From JAYEJW01 sp034716535 (lineage in GTDB: Bacteria; Pseudomonadota; Gammaproteobacteria; Chromatiales; Chromatiaceae), in the NCBI GenBank assembly GCA_034716535.1, contig JAYEJW010000308.1, positions 1-11,045 of the forward strand: 11,045 nt of DNA. Reading direction: 5' to 3'. Of the stretch, positions 1 through 6,433 are shown piece after piece. A model generated the notes under the pieces. That model saw only the letters and a program-made list of their open reading frames with translations. It was not told where the DNA came from and did no database searches. Position 1 is the first letter of the stretch, and every line of letters starts with the position of its first letter. A program made the translations under genes and the position numbers.

Positions 1-101
1 AAAATCAACAAGTTGCGAGATATCCTGTCCCTATTGAACGAGTTTCCATGAAATCTTTAATCATGGGGACATATTGTAACAGGTTGTTTTGACGTGGAAA
101 A
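1..101. other. Left-edge spacer upstream of the integrase gene
   Basis: This stretch is visibly richer in A+T than the rest of the window. Frame 1 is open from base 1 to a TGA at 49-51 (KINKLRDILSLLNEFP) and could be the tail of a gene entering from the left. Frame 3 is also open, to a TGA at 90-92, so neither frame is convincing. In many integrons attI and the cassette array lie beside the 5' end of intI, which would be here or further left. I looked for GTTRRRY core sites and for a CTGT-N8-ACAG LexA box and found no good match. No function is assigned. Confidence 0.3.
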
Positions 102-1166
102 GTGACTTTCGATTCAGGCACTAGTTATGATCAAATCGATGCCACCGCGTGGCCGGAGAAAGGCGTCGAGGCTCAGCACTATGCTCTCGAGGAAATCAGA
201 AAGACGCACGCGGATGTCGTGCAGGCCTTGCGCACCGCCGCACGCCGAAGGGGGCACGCGATCCGCACGGAGCAGACGTACGAGCATTGGATCCTGCGTT
301 TTATCGCGTTTCATCGAAATATCGATCCGCTTGGACTCGGACCGAAAGAAGTCGCCACATTTCTAGATCATCTTGCTGTTCGCCGCAACGTTGCGGCAGG
401 CACCCAGAACCTCGCCTTGAATGCGCTGGTTTTTCTCTTCCGGGAGGTCCTCGGGCGCACCGATTTGGACTTTGGCAATTTCGCGCGCGCGAAGCGACCG
501 CAGCGCTTACCAACGGTGCTCAACCGAACCGAGGTGGCGGCCTTGATCGCGAAGCTCGAGGGCACACACCGGCTCACAGCGGGATTGATGTACGGTACCG
601 GAATGAGGCTGATGGAATGTACGCGGCTGCGAGTTCAGGACATCGACTTCGAGTATCGCCAGATCACTGTGCGCAACGCTAAGGGTGGGAAGGATCGCGT
701 AGTCCCGCTTCCGAACAAAGCAGCCGACGCCCTGCGTGCCCATCTCGAGCGTGTGCGCGAGCTTCATACAGAGGATCTTGCACAAGGTTACGGCGAGGTC
801 TACCTACCGGATGCCCTTGCTCGCAAGTATCCGAGCGCGGCCAAGTCCTGGGGTTGGCAGTACGTGTTCCCGAGCGGCCGCATCTCGGCCGATCCACGCA
901 GCGGCAAGCTGCGGCGACACCACGTACACGAGAACGGTCTGCAGAAGGCAGTCAAGCGCGCGGCGGAACAGGCAGGCATCACCAAGCGGGTGAGCACTCA
1001 TTGCCTTCGTCATTCCTTTGCAACCCACCTGCTGGAGTCCGGCTACGACATCCGCACGGTGCAGGAGCTTCTGGGTCATGCGGACGTCTCCACCACCATG
1101 ATCTACACGCATGTGTTGAACCGGGGCGGCAAGGGGGTGATGAGCCCGCTCGATGGGTTGGTATGA
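102..1166 (+). CDS. intI: Integron integrase (IntI-type tyrosine recombinase)
   Basis: Site-specific recombinase of the integron type, which inserts and excises gene cassettes at attI/attC sites. The protein is 354 aa from a GTG start, the first usable start after an in-frame TGA at 90-92; no clear ribosome binding site decides the start. A SAM-like N-terminal domain (about 36-125, with RTEQTYEHW) precedes the catalytic domain. The catalytic set is complete: R169 (GTGMRLME), K197 (KGGKDR), H300 and R303 (HCLRHSFATHLL), H326 (LLGHADV) and nucleophile Y335. The insertion at about 237-275 (ALARKYPSAAKSWGWQYVFP) is the extra patch that separates IntI from XerC/XerD. The first ~35 residues are an extension beyond the usual IntI start and lack recognisable similarity. 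The gene points towards the 3' end of the ATPase operon. No attC array is visible in the window. The family call is firm; cassette activity is inferred. Confidence 0.93.
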   Translation: MTFDSGTSYDQIDATAWPEKGVEAQHYALEEIRKTHADVVQALRTAARRRGHAIRTEQTYEHWILRFIAFHRNIDPLGLGPKEVATFLDHLAVRRNVAAGTQNLALNALVFLFREVLGRTDLDFGNFARAKRPQRLPTVLNRTEVAALIAKLEGTHRLTAGLMYGTGMRLMECTRLRVQDIDFEYRQITVRNAKGGKDRVVPLPNKAADALRAHLERVRELHTEDLAQGYGEVYLPDALARKYPSAAKSWGWQYVFPSGRISADPRSGKLRRHHVHENGLQKAVKRAAEQAGITKRVSTHCLRHSFATHLLESGYDIRTVQELLGHADVSTTMIYTHVLNRGGKGVMSPLDGLV

Positions 1167-1219
1167 GGTCCTCACTGTCCCCTCCTTGGCGTTGGATTCC
1201 CGCCATTCCTGTCGATTGG

Positions 1220-2092
1220 TCAGGGATCGCTCGAAAGCGAGGTGCGGGCACCCCCGTGCGGTGACTCGGACGCTCCGAGCAGGATCACCTCGATCTCCTC
1301 GATGATCTCCTCCTGGCGCAGTTGTCGCCCCTTGCGCTCGAGAGACTCGAGGCGCTTGTCGAGGTGGCGTAGGGCGCCCTCGAGGTGCTGCACCCGCCGG
1401 CGGCTTTCGGTCATCAGCGACGTATAGAGGATTTCCTGCACTGCGGCGAGCAGGTATTGGTCGACAAGGCGCACGAGGAAGTCGTGCGGTTCGAGCTGGA
1501 GCAACGGGGAAGCTATAAACCTCGGCGGCGAACGGGCCAACTCCCGGAACGGCGGCAACAGGGATTTCTCCGTCACCTGCTCCGTTTCCTGGTTCAGATA
1601 GATCGCCTCCAGGCTCATCGGACCATGCTGATTGCGCAGCCTCTCCAGGGCATCTACGATCCGCTCGAGCACCCGATCGACCTCCTCGGCGGTATCGGCG
1701 CCTTCGATCGTCGCGGCCAGCCGCGTATCGTTTCCGAGCTTCGAACCCAACCGGTATCCAACGGCGATCAAGGCGGGCGCAGGGGTTTCACCGACGCCCA
1801 CCCGGGCCCCGACGTGATGCAGCACCTTTTCGTTGAGGTCCCCGCAGAACCCACGCTCCGTACCGACCAGGATGCAGACGGGGGGCAGGTCCGCCGCGGT
1901 CAGGACGTCGGGATGAAAGGCCAGGAAGTCAGCCGCCGCCTCCTCGATGGCCCCGACCATGCGGCGTTGGTTCTCGATCCGCCGCGTAAGCTTACGGGTC
2001 TGCATGTAGGAGAGGGTCTTCATGGAGTTGAGTATCTCGCGGATCTCCTCCAGGTGACTGATGCGCTCTTGGACATCACGGCGGCGGGTCAT
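1220..2092 (-). CDS. atpG: N-type ATPase gamma subunit (central stalk)
   Basis: Gamma subunit of F1, the rotating shaft that couples catalysis in the alpha/beta ring to rotation of the c-ring. The 290-aa protein has the expected two terminal helices. The N-terminal one runs about 5-60 (ILNSMKTLSYMQTRKLTRR, equivalent to the ITKAMKMVAASKLRRA region of ordinary gammas). The C-terminal one runs about 205-275 and ends EEIIEEIEVILLGA. The Rossmann-like middle contains GTERGFCGDLNEK, matching the family SDRGLCGGLN motif. The ATG lies 12 nt after the alpha stop without a strong Shine-Dalgarno sequence, so translation is probably coupled. It is the last gene of the operon, as in known N-ATPase operons, and converges on the integrase gene with 53 bp between stop codons. 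No convincing terminator hairpin was found there. Divergence from housekeeping gammas is typical of the N-type group. Confidence 0.9.
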   Translation of the reverse strand: MTRRRDVQERISHLEEIREILNSMKTLSYMQTRKLTRRIENQRRMVGAIEEAAADFLAFHPDVLTAADLPPVCILVGTERGFCGDLNEKVLHHVGARVGVGETPAPALIAVGYRLGSKLGNDTRLAATIEGADTAEEVDRVLERIVDALERLRNQHGPMSLEAIYLNQETEQVTEKSLLPPFRELARSPPRFIASPLLQLEPHDFLVRLVDQYLLAAVQEILYTSLMTESRRRVQHLEGALRHLDKRLESLERKGRQLRQEEIIEEIEVILLGASESPHGGARTSLSSDP

Positions 2093-2104
2093 GACTTCGG
2101 TCGC

Positions 2105-3643
2105 TCAGGCAGGGGGGCCTTTCCCCGATTGGTCCGGGCGGGGGAGCGAATCCTCTCCTGGAGAAGGCGGCCGCAGCCACTCGCGCACCGCAGCGGACCA
2201 GGCGGCGCGCTCGTCGTCCGGCCGCAAGGGGCTTGCCGCAAACCGCTCTGCAACGCGGTCAAGTGTCCGTGGCACGTCGTACGGGTCGACCTGATCGAGG
2301 AGGCCGTCATTGAAGGCGACCAGCCAGGCCATCTGAAACCCGATCGGCACCGGGGCCAATCGCTCCTGCTTGAGGATCTCCCTAAGCACGCGGCCGCGCT
2401 TGAGAGCGGCCTCCATGCCGGCCTCCAGCCGAGCGCCGAAGCGGGTGAACACCTCCAGCTCAAGGAAGCGCAGGTAATCGAGCTTCATCCGGGCGCACTC
2501 GGCCCCGATCCCGGGATGCTGAGCGGCTCCGCCGATGCGTGACACCGAGCGGGCAATATCGATGGCCGGACGGAAGCCGCTCGAGAACAGGGCCTGGTCC
2601 AGATAAATCTGGCCGTCGGTGATGGAGATCAGATTGGTGGGGATGTAGGCGGCGATCTCCCCCTGCTCGGTCTCCACGATAGGCAGCGCGGTCATGCTGC
2701 CGCCGCCGTGCGCCGCGTTGAGGCAGGTGGATCGCTCCAGCAGCCGGGCGTGCACCGAGAAGATGTCGCCCGGGTAGGCCTCGCGTCCCGGCGGACGGCG
2801 CAGAAGCAGCGACAATTCCCGGTAGTTCAACGCATGGGTGGAGAGGTCGTCGTAGACGATGAGCACGTCCCGGCCCCTCTCCATCCAGTACTCGGCGATG
2901 GCGCAGCCGGCAAAGGGCGCCAGGTGTTGCAGCCCCGGCAGGGCGCTGGCCTCCGCCACCACCACCGTGGTGTAGTCCAGTACCCCGAAGGCGCCCAGCG
3001 TCTGCACCAGGTTGACCACGCTGGAGCGCTTCTGGCCGATGAGCACGTACAGGCAGTAGACGTCCGTGCCGCGCTGATTGATGACGGCATCCAGGGCGAT
3101 GGAGGTCCTTCCCAGGCCTTCGTCGCCGATGATGAGCTGGCGTTGGCCTTTCCCGACGGGGAGCAGGGTATCGATAATCTTGCTGCCGGTGTAGAGCGGC
3201 TCACGCACGAAGTCGCGGGCGGTGATCGGAGGCGAGAGCCGTTCCAGGGGGCGGCGCTCCAGGACCTCGGGGTTCTCCCTGCCGTCCAGGGCGGTCCCCA
3301 GGGGGTCGATGACCCGGCCGAGCAGCGGATCGCCCACCCGTACGCTCAGGGGCTCCCGGCCGAGACGGGCCGTGGTGCCGGCGGTCAGCTTCTCGGTCTC
3401 GTGCAGCAGGACGCCGCCGACGAGGGCCGGGGTGAGATCGAGAACCAGGGCGCGGCTGCCGTCCTCGAAAAGCAGGATATCGTCGATGGCCGCGGACGGC
3501 AGACCGGAGACCCAGACGATGCCGTCGCCTACCGACACCAGGGTGCCGCGCTCGGTCACCCTCAGGGCGAAACTGTAGTCTTCCACCCAGGCCGCCGTTC
3601 GCTCCAGCGGACCGCCGCGCGTGAAGCCCCCTTCAGCGTCCAC
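2105..3643 (-). CDS. atpA: N-type ATPase alpha subunit, P-loop Lys replaced by Arg
   Basis: Alpha subunit of the F1 hexamer, carrying non-catalytic nucleotide sites and the arginine finger for beta. I prefer the GTG at 3643 (512 aa) because GGAGG sits 6 nt upstream; a TTG at 3658 would add five residues. The gene overlaps the end of atpF by 11 nt. Seen in order: N-terminal beta barrel (VSVGDGIVWVSGLP), the nucleotide domain with VGKGQRQLIIGDEGLGRTS, the IGQKRSSV motif, Walker-B-like DVLIVYDD, and the arginine finger in SVSRIGGAAQ (R368). The P-loop reads GDEGLGRT where families have GDRQTGKT, so the lysine is Arg179 (codon AGG, checked on the DNA). This may weaken nucleotide binding at non-catalytic sites; the consequence is inferred. 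Length and the rest of the sequence are normal, so this is not a decayed gene. Confidence 0.95.
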   Translation of the reverse strand: MDAEGGFTRGGPLERTAAWVEDYSFALRVTERGTLVSVGDGIVWVSGLPSAAIDDILLFEDGSRALVLDLTPALVGGVLLHETEKLTAGTTARLGREPLSVRVGDPLLGRVIDPLGTALDGRENPEVLERRPLERLSPPITARDFVREPLYTGSKIIDTLLPVGKGQRQLIIGDEGLGRTSIALDAVINQRGTDVYCLYVLIGQKRSSVVNLVQTLGAFGVLDYTTVVVAEASALPGLQHLAPFAGCAIAEYWMERGRDVLIVYDDLSTHALNYRELSLLLRRPPGREAYPGDIFSVHARLLERSTCLNAAHGGGSMTALPIVETEQGEIAAYIPTNLISITDGQIYLDQALFSSGFRPAIDIARSVSRIGGAAQHPGIGAECARMKLDYLRFLELEVFTRFGARLEAGMEAALKRGRVLREILKQERLAPVPIGFQMAWLVAFNDGLLDQVDPYDVPRTLDRVAERFAASPLRPDDERAAWSAAVREWLRPPSPGEDSLPRPDQSGKGPPA

Positions 3644-4379
3644 GGCCCGCCTCCGCAAAGCTCCTGAGCCCGTCGCGCAGATTCGCGTGCAGCACCCATG
3701 CCCCGATGGAGACCTGCAGCCCGCCGATCAGTTCGGCGTCCACGCGGTATCGGAAGGCGACGGGCCCTCCGGCCAGATCGCTCAGAGCCGTCTCCAGGCC
3801 TTCTCGCCGGGCCCCCTCCAGCCGGCGGGCGCTTGTTATGTCGACTTGGCCGGCATGGTTCTTCAGGGCCTGCTCCAGGGACCGGCGCTGCTCCGCCGAG
3901 AGCTTGTCGATGTCCTCCCGCGCTGCTTCTACGAGCCGCGACTCCAGCTCTGGGCCCGCAACCCGCGTCAGCAGGCGGGCGGCGAATTCCGTCCCCAGTC
4001 TCAGCGCCTGGGTCTCCAGGCGGCGCTCGATCTCCCCGCGCTCTCGATCCGCCAGCACCTGGGCCTTTCGGCGCTCGTCGTCGATCTCGGCGGCCAGGGC
4101 CTCGCGCCGCCGGGCGCGCTCCGCATCCATTTCACGCTGCAGCACCCTTCTCTGCTCCTCCCTTTCCCTCTCCCAGTCGCTCAGCCGCCTCTCATACTGC
4201 CCCCGCAGGGCCTCGCCGGTCTCGCGTTCCTGGCGGGCCGCCTCCAGTGTCTGCGCGATGTTCTCCCGGCGCCGGGCGACCGCATTGAGCACCGGCTTGT
4301 AGAGAAAGCGCTTCAGGATCCACACCAGGACCAGGAAGTTGACGATCTCAAGCAGGAAGGTGGACCAGCTCAGCTCCAT
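3633..4379 (-). CDS. atpF: N-type ATPase b subunit with delta-like C-terminal tail
   Basis: Peripheral-stalk subunit of Fo. The 248-aa protein has one N-terminal membrane helix (about 5-25, FLLEIVNFLVLVWILKRFLY), then a long charged coiled coil (about 35-150). The C-terminal stretch, about 195-248, contains LIGGLQVSIGAWVLHANLRDGL. That end resembles the C terminus of the delta subunit (AtpH: LIGG..I.IGD.V.D.S...RL). Housekeeping b subunits are about 156 aa, and N-type operons lack atpH and instead carry long b subunits, so this protein likely does both jobs. The ATG at 4379 follows a 70-bp spacer after atpE. The end of the gene overlaps atpA by 11 nt. b assignment is firm; the delta role of the tail is an inference from motif similarity. 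Confidence 0.92.
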   Translation of the reverse strand: MELSWSTFLLEIVNFLVLVWILKRFLYKPVLNAVARRRENIAQTLEAARQERETGEALRGQYERRLSDWEREREEQRRVLQREMDAERARRREALAAEIDDERRKAQVLADRERGEIERRLETQALRLGTEFAARLLTRVAGPELESRLVEAAREDIDKLSAEQRRSLEQALKNHAGQVDITSARRLEGARREGLETALSDLAGGPVAFRYRVDAELIGGLQVSIGAWVLHANLRDGLRSFAEAGRGR

Positions 4380-4431
4380 CGGGTACTCCCGTCAAGTCGA
4401 TCCGACGCCAGGTCGGCCCATGCGCCGAGGT

Positions 4432-4449
4432 GTCGGGCCGAAGCCCGGC
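4432..4449 (-). repeat. UUCG-capped hairpin directly after atpE stop
   Basis: On the mRNA strand the bases after the atpE TAG read GCCGGGC-UUCG-GCCCGAC, a 7-bp stem with one mismatch closed by the extra-stable cUUCGg tetraloop. There is no U-run, so it is not a classical terminator. It lies at the boundary between atpE, whose product is needed in many copies per enzyme, and atpF. It could protect the 3' end of an upstream transcript segment or lower downstream expression. The start (TGTAGGCCGGG) also resembles the common TAGGYCGGG-type palindromic repeats of proteobacteria, so it may be an inserted repeat unit. Confidence 0.6.
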
Positions 4450-4713
4450 CTACAGCAGATGCTCGAGCAGCGGATTGCGAAACAGCACGATGAGCACGAT
4501 TACCAGCACGTAGATGGCCAGGGACTCGATCATGGCGAGGCCGATGAATAGGGTGCGCATAATGGAGCGCTCACTCTCGGGCTGGCGCGCCAGGGCCTCC
4601 AGGGCGCTGCTGATCGCCCGCCCCATGGCGAAGGCCGGCAACAGCACGCCGATCGCGATGCCCAGCACCGCGGCAATCGTGGAGTACAGGACAAGGTTGT
4701 CGATTCCGCTCAT
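4450..4713 (-). CDS. atpE: N-type ATPase c subunit (rotor ring)
   Basis: Proteolipid subunit of the membrane rotor, 87 aa with two transmembrane helices (about 8-30 and 52-78) joined by the polar loop ARQPES. The ion-binding carboxylate is Glu63 in AMIESLAIY. Compared by hand with the Na+-binding c subunit of Ilyobacter tartaricus (Q32, V63, E65, S66, T67, Y70), the Glu, Ser64 and Tyr68 are kept. The helix-1 ligand position is Met30 (in PAFAMGRAIS) and the Thr position is Leu65. This set looks poor for Na+ and suits H+ better; ion specificity is inferred. The ATG overlaps the atpB stop (ATGA), which implies translational coupling. A hairpin follows the stop codon directly. Confidence 0.94.
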   Translation of the reverse strand: MSGIDNLVLYSTIAAVLGIAIGVLLPAFAMGRAISSALEALARQPESERSIMRTLFIGLAMIESLAIYVLVIVLIVLFRNPLLEHLL

Positions 4714-5408
4714 GGTCGCTCCTCTGATTCTCGTTGCTGTTTGCTCTCCTGGGCCTGGATGCCGCCCGCGATGTAGACAAGGGCGAGCATCCCGAAGATG
4801 TAGGCCTGAACCAGTGCCTCGACGACATGCAACATTAGAATGGGCACCGGGGCCAGGAATCCGGCTACCAGCAGCACAAGCAGGGCCGCCAGCTCCAGGC
4901 TCATCATGTTGCCGAACAGGCGCACGGCCAGAGCGACCGTGCGGGTGATCTCGCCGATCAGGTGGAACGGCAGCAGGATCGGATTCGGGCTCAGGTAGCG
5001 GCGCAGATAGGCCTTGAGCCCGCGGATGCGGATTCCGTACCAGTGCACCGCAAGGAAGACCAGCACCGCCAGGGCCGCGGTGACGGACAGGTCGCGGGTC
5101 GGGGAGTGCAGACCCGGAACCAGTCCAATCAAGTTGGCCACCAGGAGAAACACCCACAGGCTGCCAATGAAGGGCAGAAGCAGGCGCACATGCTCCGGCG
5201 CGACGGCCCGGATGGCATCCTCGAGCGCGCCCACGATCCCCTCGACGGCGGCCTGCAGCGGCCGCGGCTCCAGCCGCAGGCGTCGGGTGGTCAGAGCCGA
5301 TAGGATACCGAGGAGCAGAACGATTCCCGCAGCGGTCGCCGTGCTCTGGGTGATCTCCAGCGGCCCCATCGGGAACAAGACCCCAGCGGTGATGCCTGGT
5401 TCCGCCAC
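4710..5408 (-). CDS. atpB: N-type ATPase a subunit (stator channel)
   Basis: Integral membrane subunit that holds the two ion half-channels beside the c-ring. From the GTG at 5408 the product is 232 aa. I chose this start because GGGAG lies 5 nt upstream; a GTG at 5414 overlapping the previous stop is the alternative (234 aa). About five hydrophobic segments are visible: TAAGIVLLLGILSAL, LLPFIGSLWVFLLVANLIGLV, VTAALAVLVFLAVHWYGI, LELAALLVLLVAGFLAPVPI and LVQAYIFGMLALVYIAGG. The essential stator arginine is in ALAVRLFGNM (R163), and the HVVEALVQAYIF motif carries the conserved Glu and Gln of the last helix. The atpQ stop is 2 nt upstream and the atpE start overlaps the end. Confidence 0.94.
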   Translation of the reverse strand: MAEPGITAGVLFPMGPLEITQSTATAAGIVLLLGILSALTTRRLRLEPRPLQAAVEGIVGALEDAIRAVAPEHVRLLLPFIGSLWVFLLVANLIGLVPGLHSPTRDLSVTAALAVLVFLAVHWYGIRIRGLKAYLRRYLSPNPILLPFHLIGEITRTVALAVRLFGNMMSLELAALLVLLVAGFLAPVPILMLHVVEALVQAYIFGMLALVYIAGGIQAQESKQQRESEERP

Positions 5409-5410
5409 GT

Positions 5411-5686
5411 TCACTCCCGGATCATCAGGTACACGTTGACCGCCCCGACGACGATGCCCACGAAGATGAGGCTCAGGGTCCAGCTCATGGAATAGCCCTC
5501 CAGCCTCCCATCCAGCCAGAGGCCGAGGTAGGCACCGGCTATCACGGGGAGCACGAAGACCAGCCCCAGCGAGCCGAGGAATACCGTCTGCGCGAGCCAC
5601 TGGTGCCTCTCATCGTCGGCCCGTCTCAGGCGCCGCGTCTGGCGTTGCACCCCGTTCTTCAACCGCTGCTGATGATCCTTGTTCAT
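5411..5686 (-). CDS. atpQ: AtpQ-like small membrane protein (AtpI/AtpZ family)
   Basis: A 91-aa protein with a basic N-terminal 30 residues and two membrane helices (about 32-54 and 68-88). The pattern P..AGAYLGLWLDG......WTLSLIFVGIVVGAVNVYL matches the 'ATPase gene 1' / AtpZ-AtpI group that precedes Fo genes. In N-type operons this gene is called atpQ. Family members are proposed to help c-ring assembly or Mg2+ supply; the role here is not shown. The ATG has only a weak upstream GGGG. The stop lies 2 nt before the atpB start, so there is no room for the atpR gene that normally sits between atpQ and atpB. The gene is separated from atpC by about 350 bp of repeat-rich spacer. Confidence 0.83.
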   Translation of the reverse strand: MNKDHQQRLKNGVQRQTRRLRRADDERHQWLAQTVFLGSLGLVFVLPVIAGAYLGLWLDGRLEGYSMSWTLSLIFVGIVVGAVNVYLMIRE

Positions 5687-5761
5687 GATCGTCGTGCCCC
5701 TGCCTCCGAATCGGGCGAGTACAGCATCGCCTTAAGTGACTAGCGTCGAGCCTCAGCTGAA

Positions 5762-5879
5762 CCGTAGGTCGGGTTAGCGAAGCGTAACCGGACATGCCCG
5801 GCAGGAGTCGGGTTACGGCGCGCGCAAGGGTCGTCCCACCACTTCAGTACCTCACTAGCGCGCCTAACTCGACCTACGG
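5762..5879. repeat. REP/MITE-like palindromic element inside the ATPase operon
   Basis: A 118-bp element with 16-bp terminal inverted repeats: CCGTAGGTCGGGTTAG at 5762-5777 and CTAACTCGACCTACGG at 5864-5879 (15 of 16 pair). Inside are a small hairpin (GGTTAGCGAAGCGTAACC, 5772-5789) and a second arm starting GTCGGGTTACGGCGCGC at 5807 that pairs with GCGCGCCTAACTCGAC. This is the build of TAGGTCGGG-type intergenic repeats common in proteobacteria, which often produce spurious small reading frames such as the one on the minus strand here. It sits between atpC and atpQ, so it is transcribed with the operon. Confidence 0.75.
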
Positions 5880-5926
5880 CTTCGATCGGCCTTGATCGTT
5901 CCGGCTGAGGAATAGCGCTAATCACC

Positions 5927-6030
5927 TCGCCTTAGGTGTCTCTAACAGTCATCATGCCAATAGGTCTTCTTCGCGCCATTCGCGGCTTCCCGTGAGACCT
6001 TCTCTCTTGTTACGGAGTCTTAGGCGCGCC
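5927..6030. repeat. Second imperfect palindrome in the atpC-atpQ spacer
   Basis: Arms meet at the hairpin AGGTCT (5962-5967) / AGACCT (5995-6000). Further out, the left side reads CGCCTTAG..TC..TAACA and the reverse complement of the right side reads CGCCTAAG..TC..TAACA. The match is broken by small gaps, so the ends are approximate. It has no T-run. The remaining spacer (5687-5761 and 5880-5926) shows no gene. No relic of atpR could be read in any minus-strand frame of 5880-6034. Confidence 0.45.
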
Positions 6031-6034
6031 TGTA

Positions 6035-6433
6035 CTAATCCGTCGCCTTCAGCTCCCACATGCGGCGCAGCAGCTCCTCTTCCATGCGGCGCAGGCTCTG
6101 TTTCACCGCCCTCAGGTCCCGTTCTTCGGCCGCCATCTGCTCCTCCAGCCGACGGCTGATGCGGTCGTAATCCTCATCCCTCAGGTAATGGCGTGTCGTG
6201 ATCTGCATCAGATTATCCACGAAGTACAGCAGGGCACCCGGCAGCGCCAGGTACTGCCAGGGGCCGTCATCAAGGCGAAAGCGCGCCAGCCCGAACCCCA
6301 GCACCGTCATGAAGCGGGCGTGGCCGGACAGGATGCCGAAGCTCCCGGTCGCGTCCTCGCCGACAAACGAGGTTACGCCCTCGATCCGCTCGGCCTTACC
6401 CGTGTCGCGCAGGTCGAGGGTGAAGCCCTTCAC
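6035..6433 (-). CDS. atpC: N-type ATPase epsilon subunit
   Basis: Central-stalk subunit that binds gamma and contacts the c-ring, 132 aa. The GTG start overlaps the atpD stop (GTGA). The N-terminal beta-sandwich (1-82) keeps the family theme FGILSGHARFMTVLGFGLARF, comparable to GILPGHAPLLT.L in housekeeping epsilons, and LALPGALLYFVDN. The C-terminal part (about 83-132) is a charged helical region (ISRRLEEQMAAEERDLRAVK). The second position of the operon, directly after beta, is the N-type order and the reverse of standard operons, where beta and epsilon come last. The gene is followed by the repeat-rich spacer. Confidence 0.9.
   Translation of the reverse strand: MKGFTLDLRDTGKAERIEGVTSFVGEDATGSFGILSGHARFMTVLGFGLARFRLDDGPWQYLALPGALLYFVDNLMQITTRHYLRDEDYDRISRRLEEQMAAEERDLRAVKQSLRRMEEELLRRMWELKATD

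Noticed and set aside
1..101. attI core site or LexA box ahead of the integrase
   Set aside because: CTGT near 25 is not followed by ACAG at the right distance, and no GTTRRRY/RYYYAAC pair could be placed.
1167..1219. Bidirectional terminator between the integrase and atpG
   Set aside because: No stable stem-loop with a T-run could be found in the 53-bp gap.
1385..4493. Long plus-strand reading frames opposite atpG, atpA and atpF
   Set aside because: High-GC antisense shadows; the minus-strand frames carry complete conserved ATPase motifs and overlap as an operon.
5740..5925. Small minus-strand reading frame spanning the 118-bp repeat
   Set aside because: It is created by the repeat itself; such frames are a common by-product of these palindromic elements.
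5932..5979. Minus-strand mini reading frame MARRRPIGMMTVRDT, possibly a transposase start
   Set aside because: Only 15 codons, no clear ribosome binding site and no secure family match; it lies inside a palindromic spacer.
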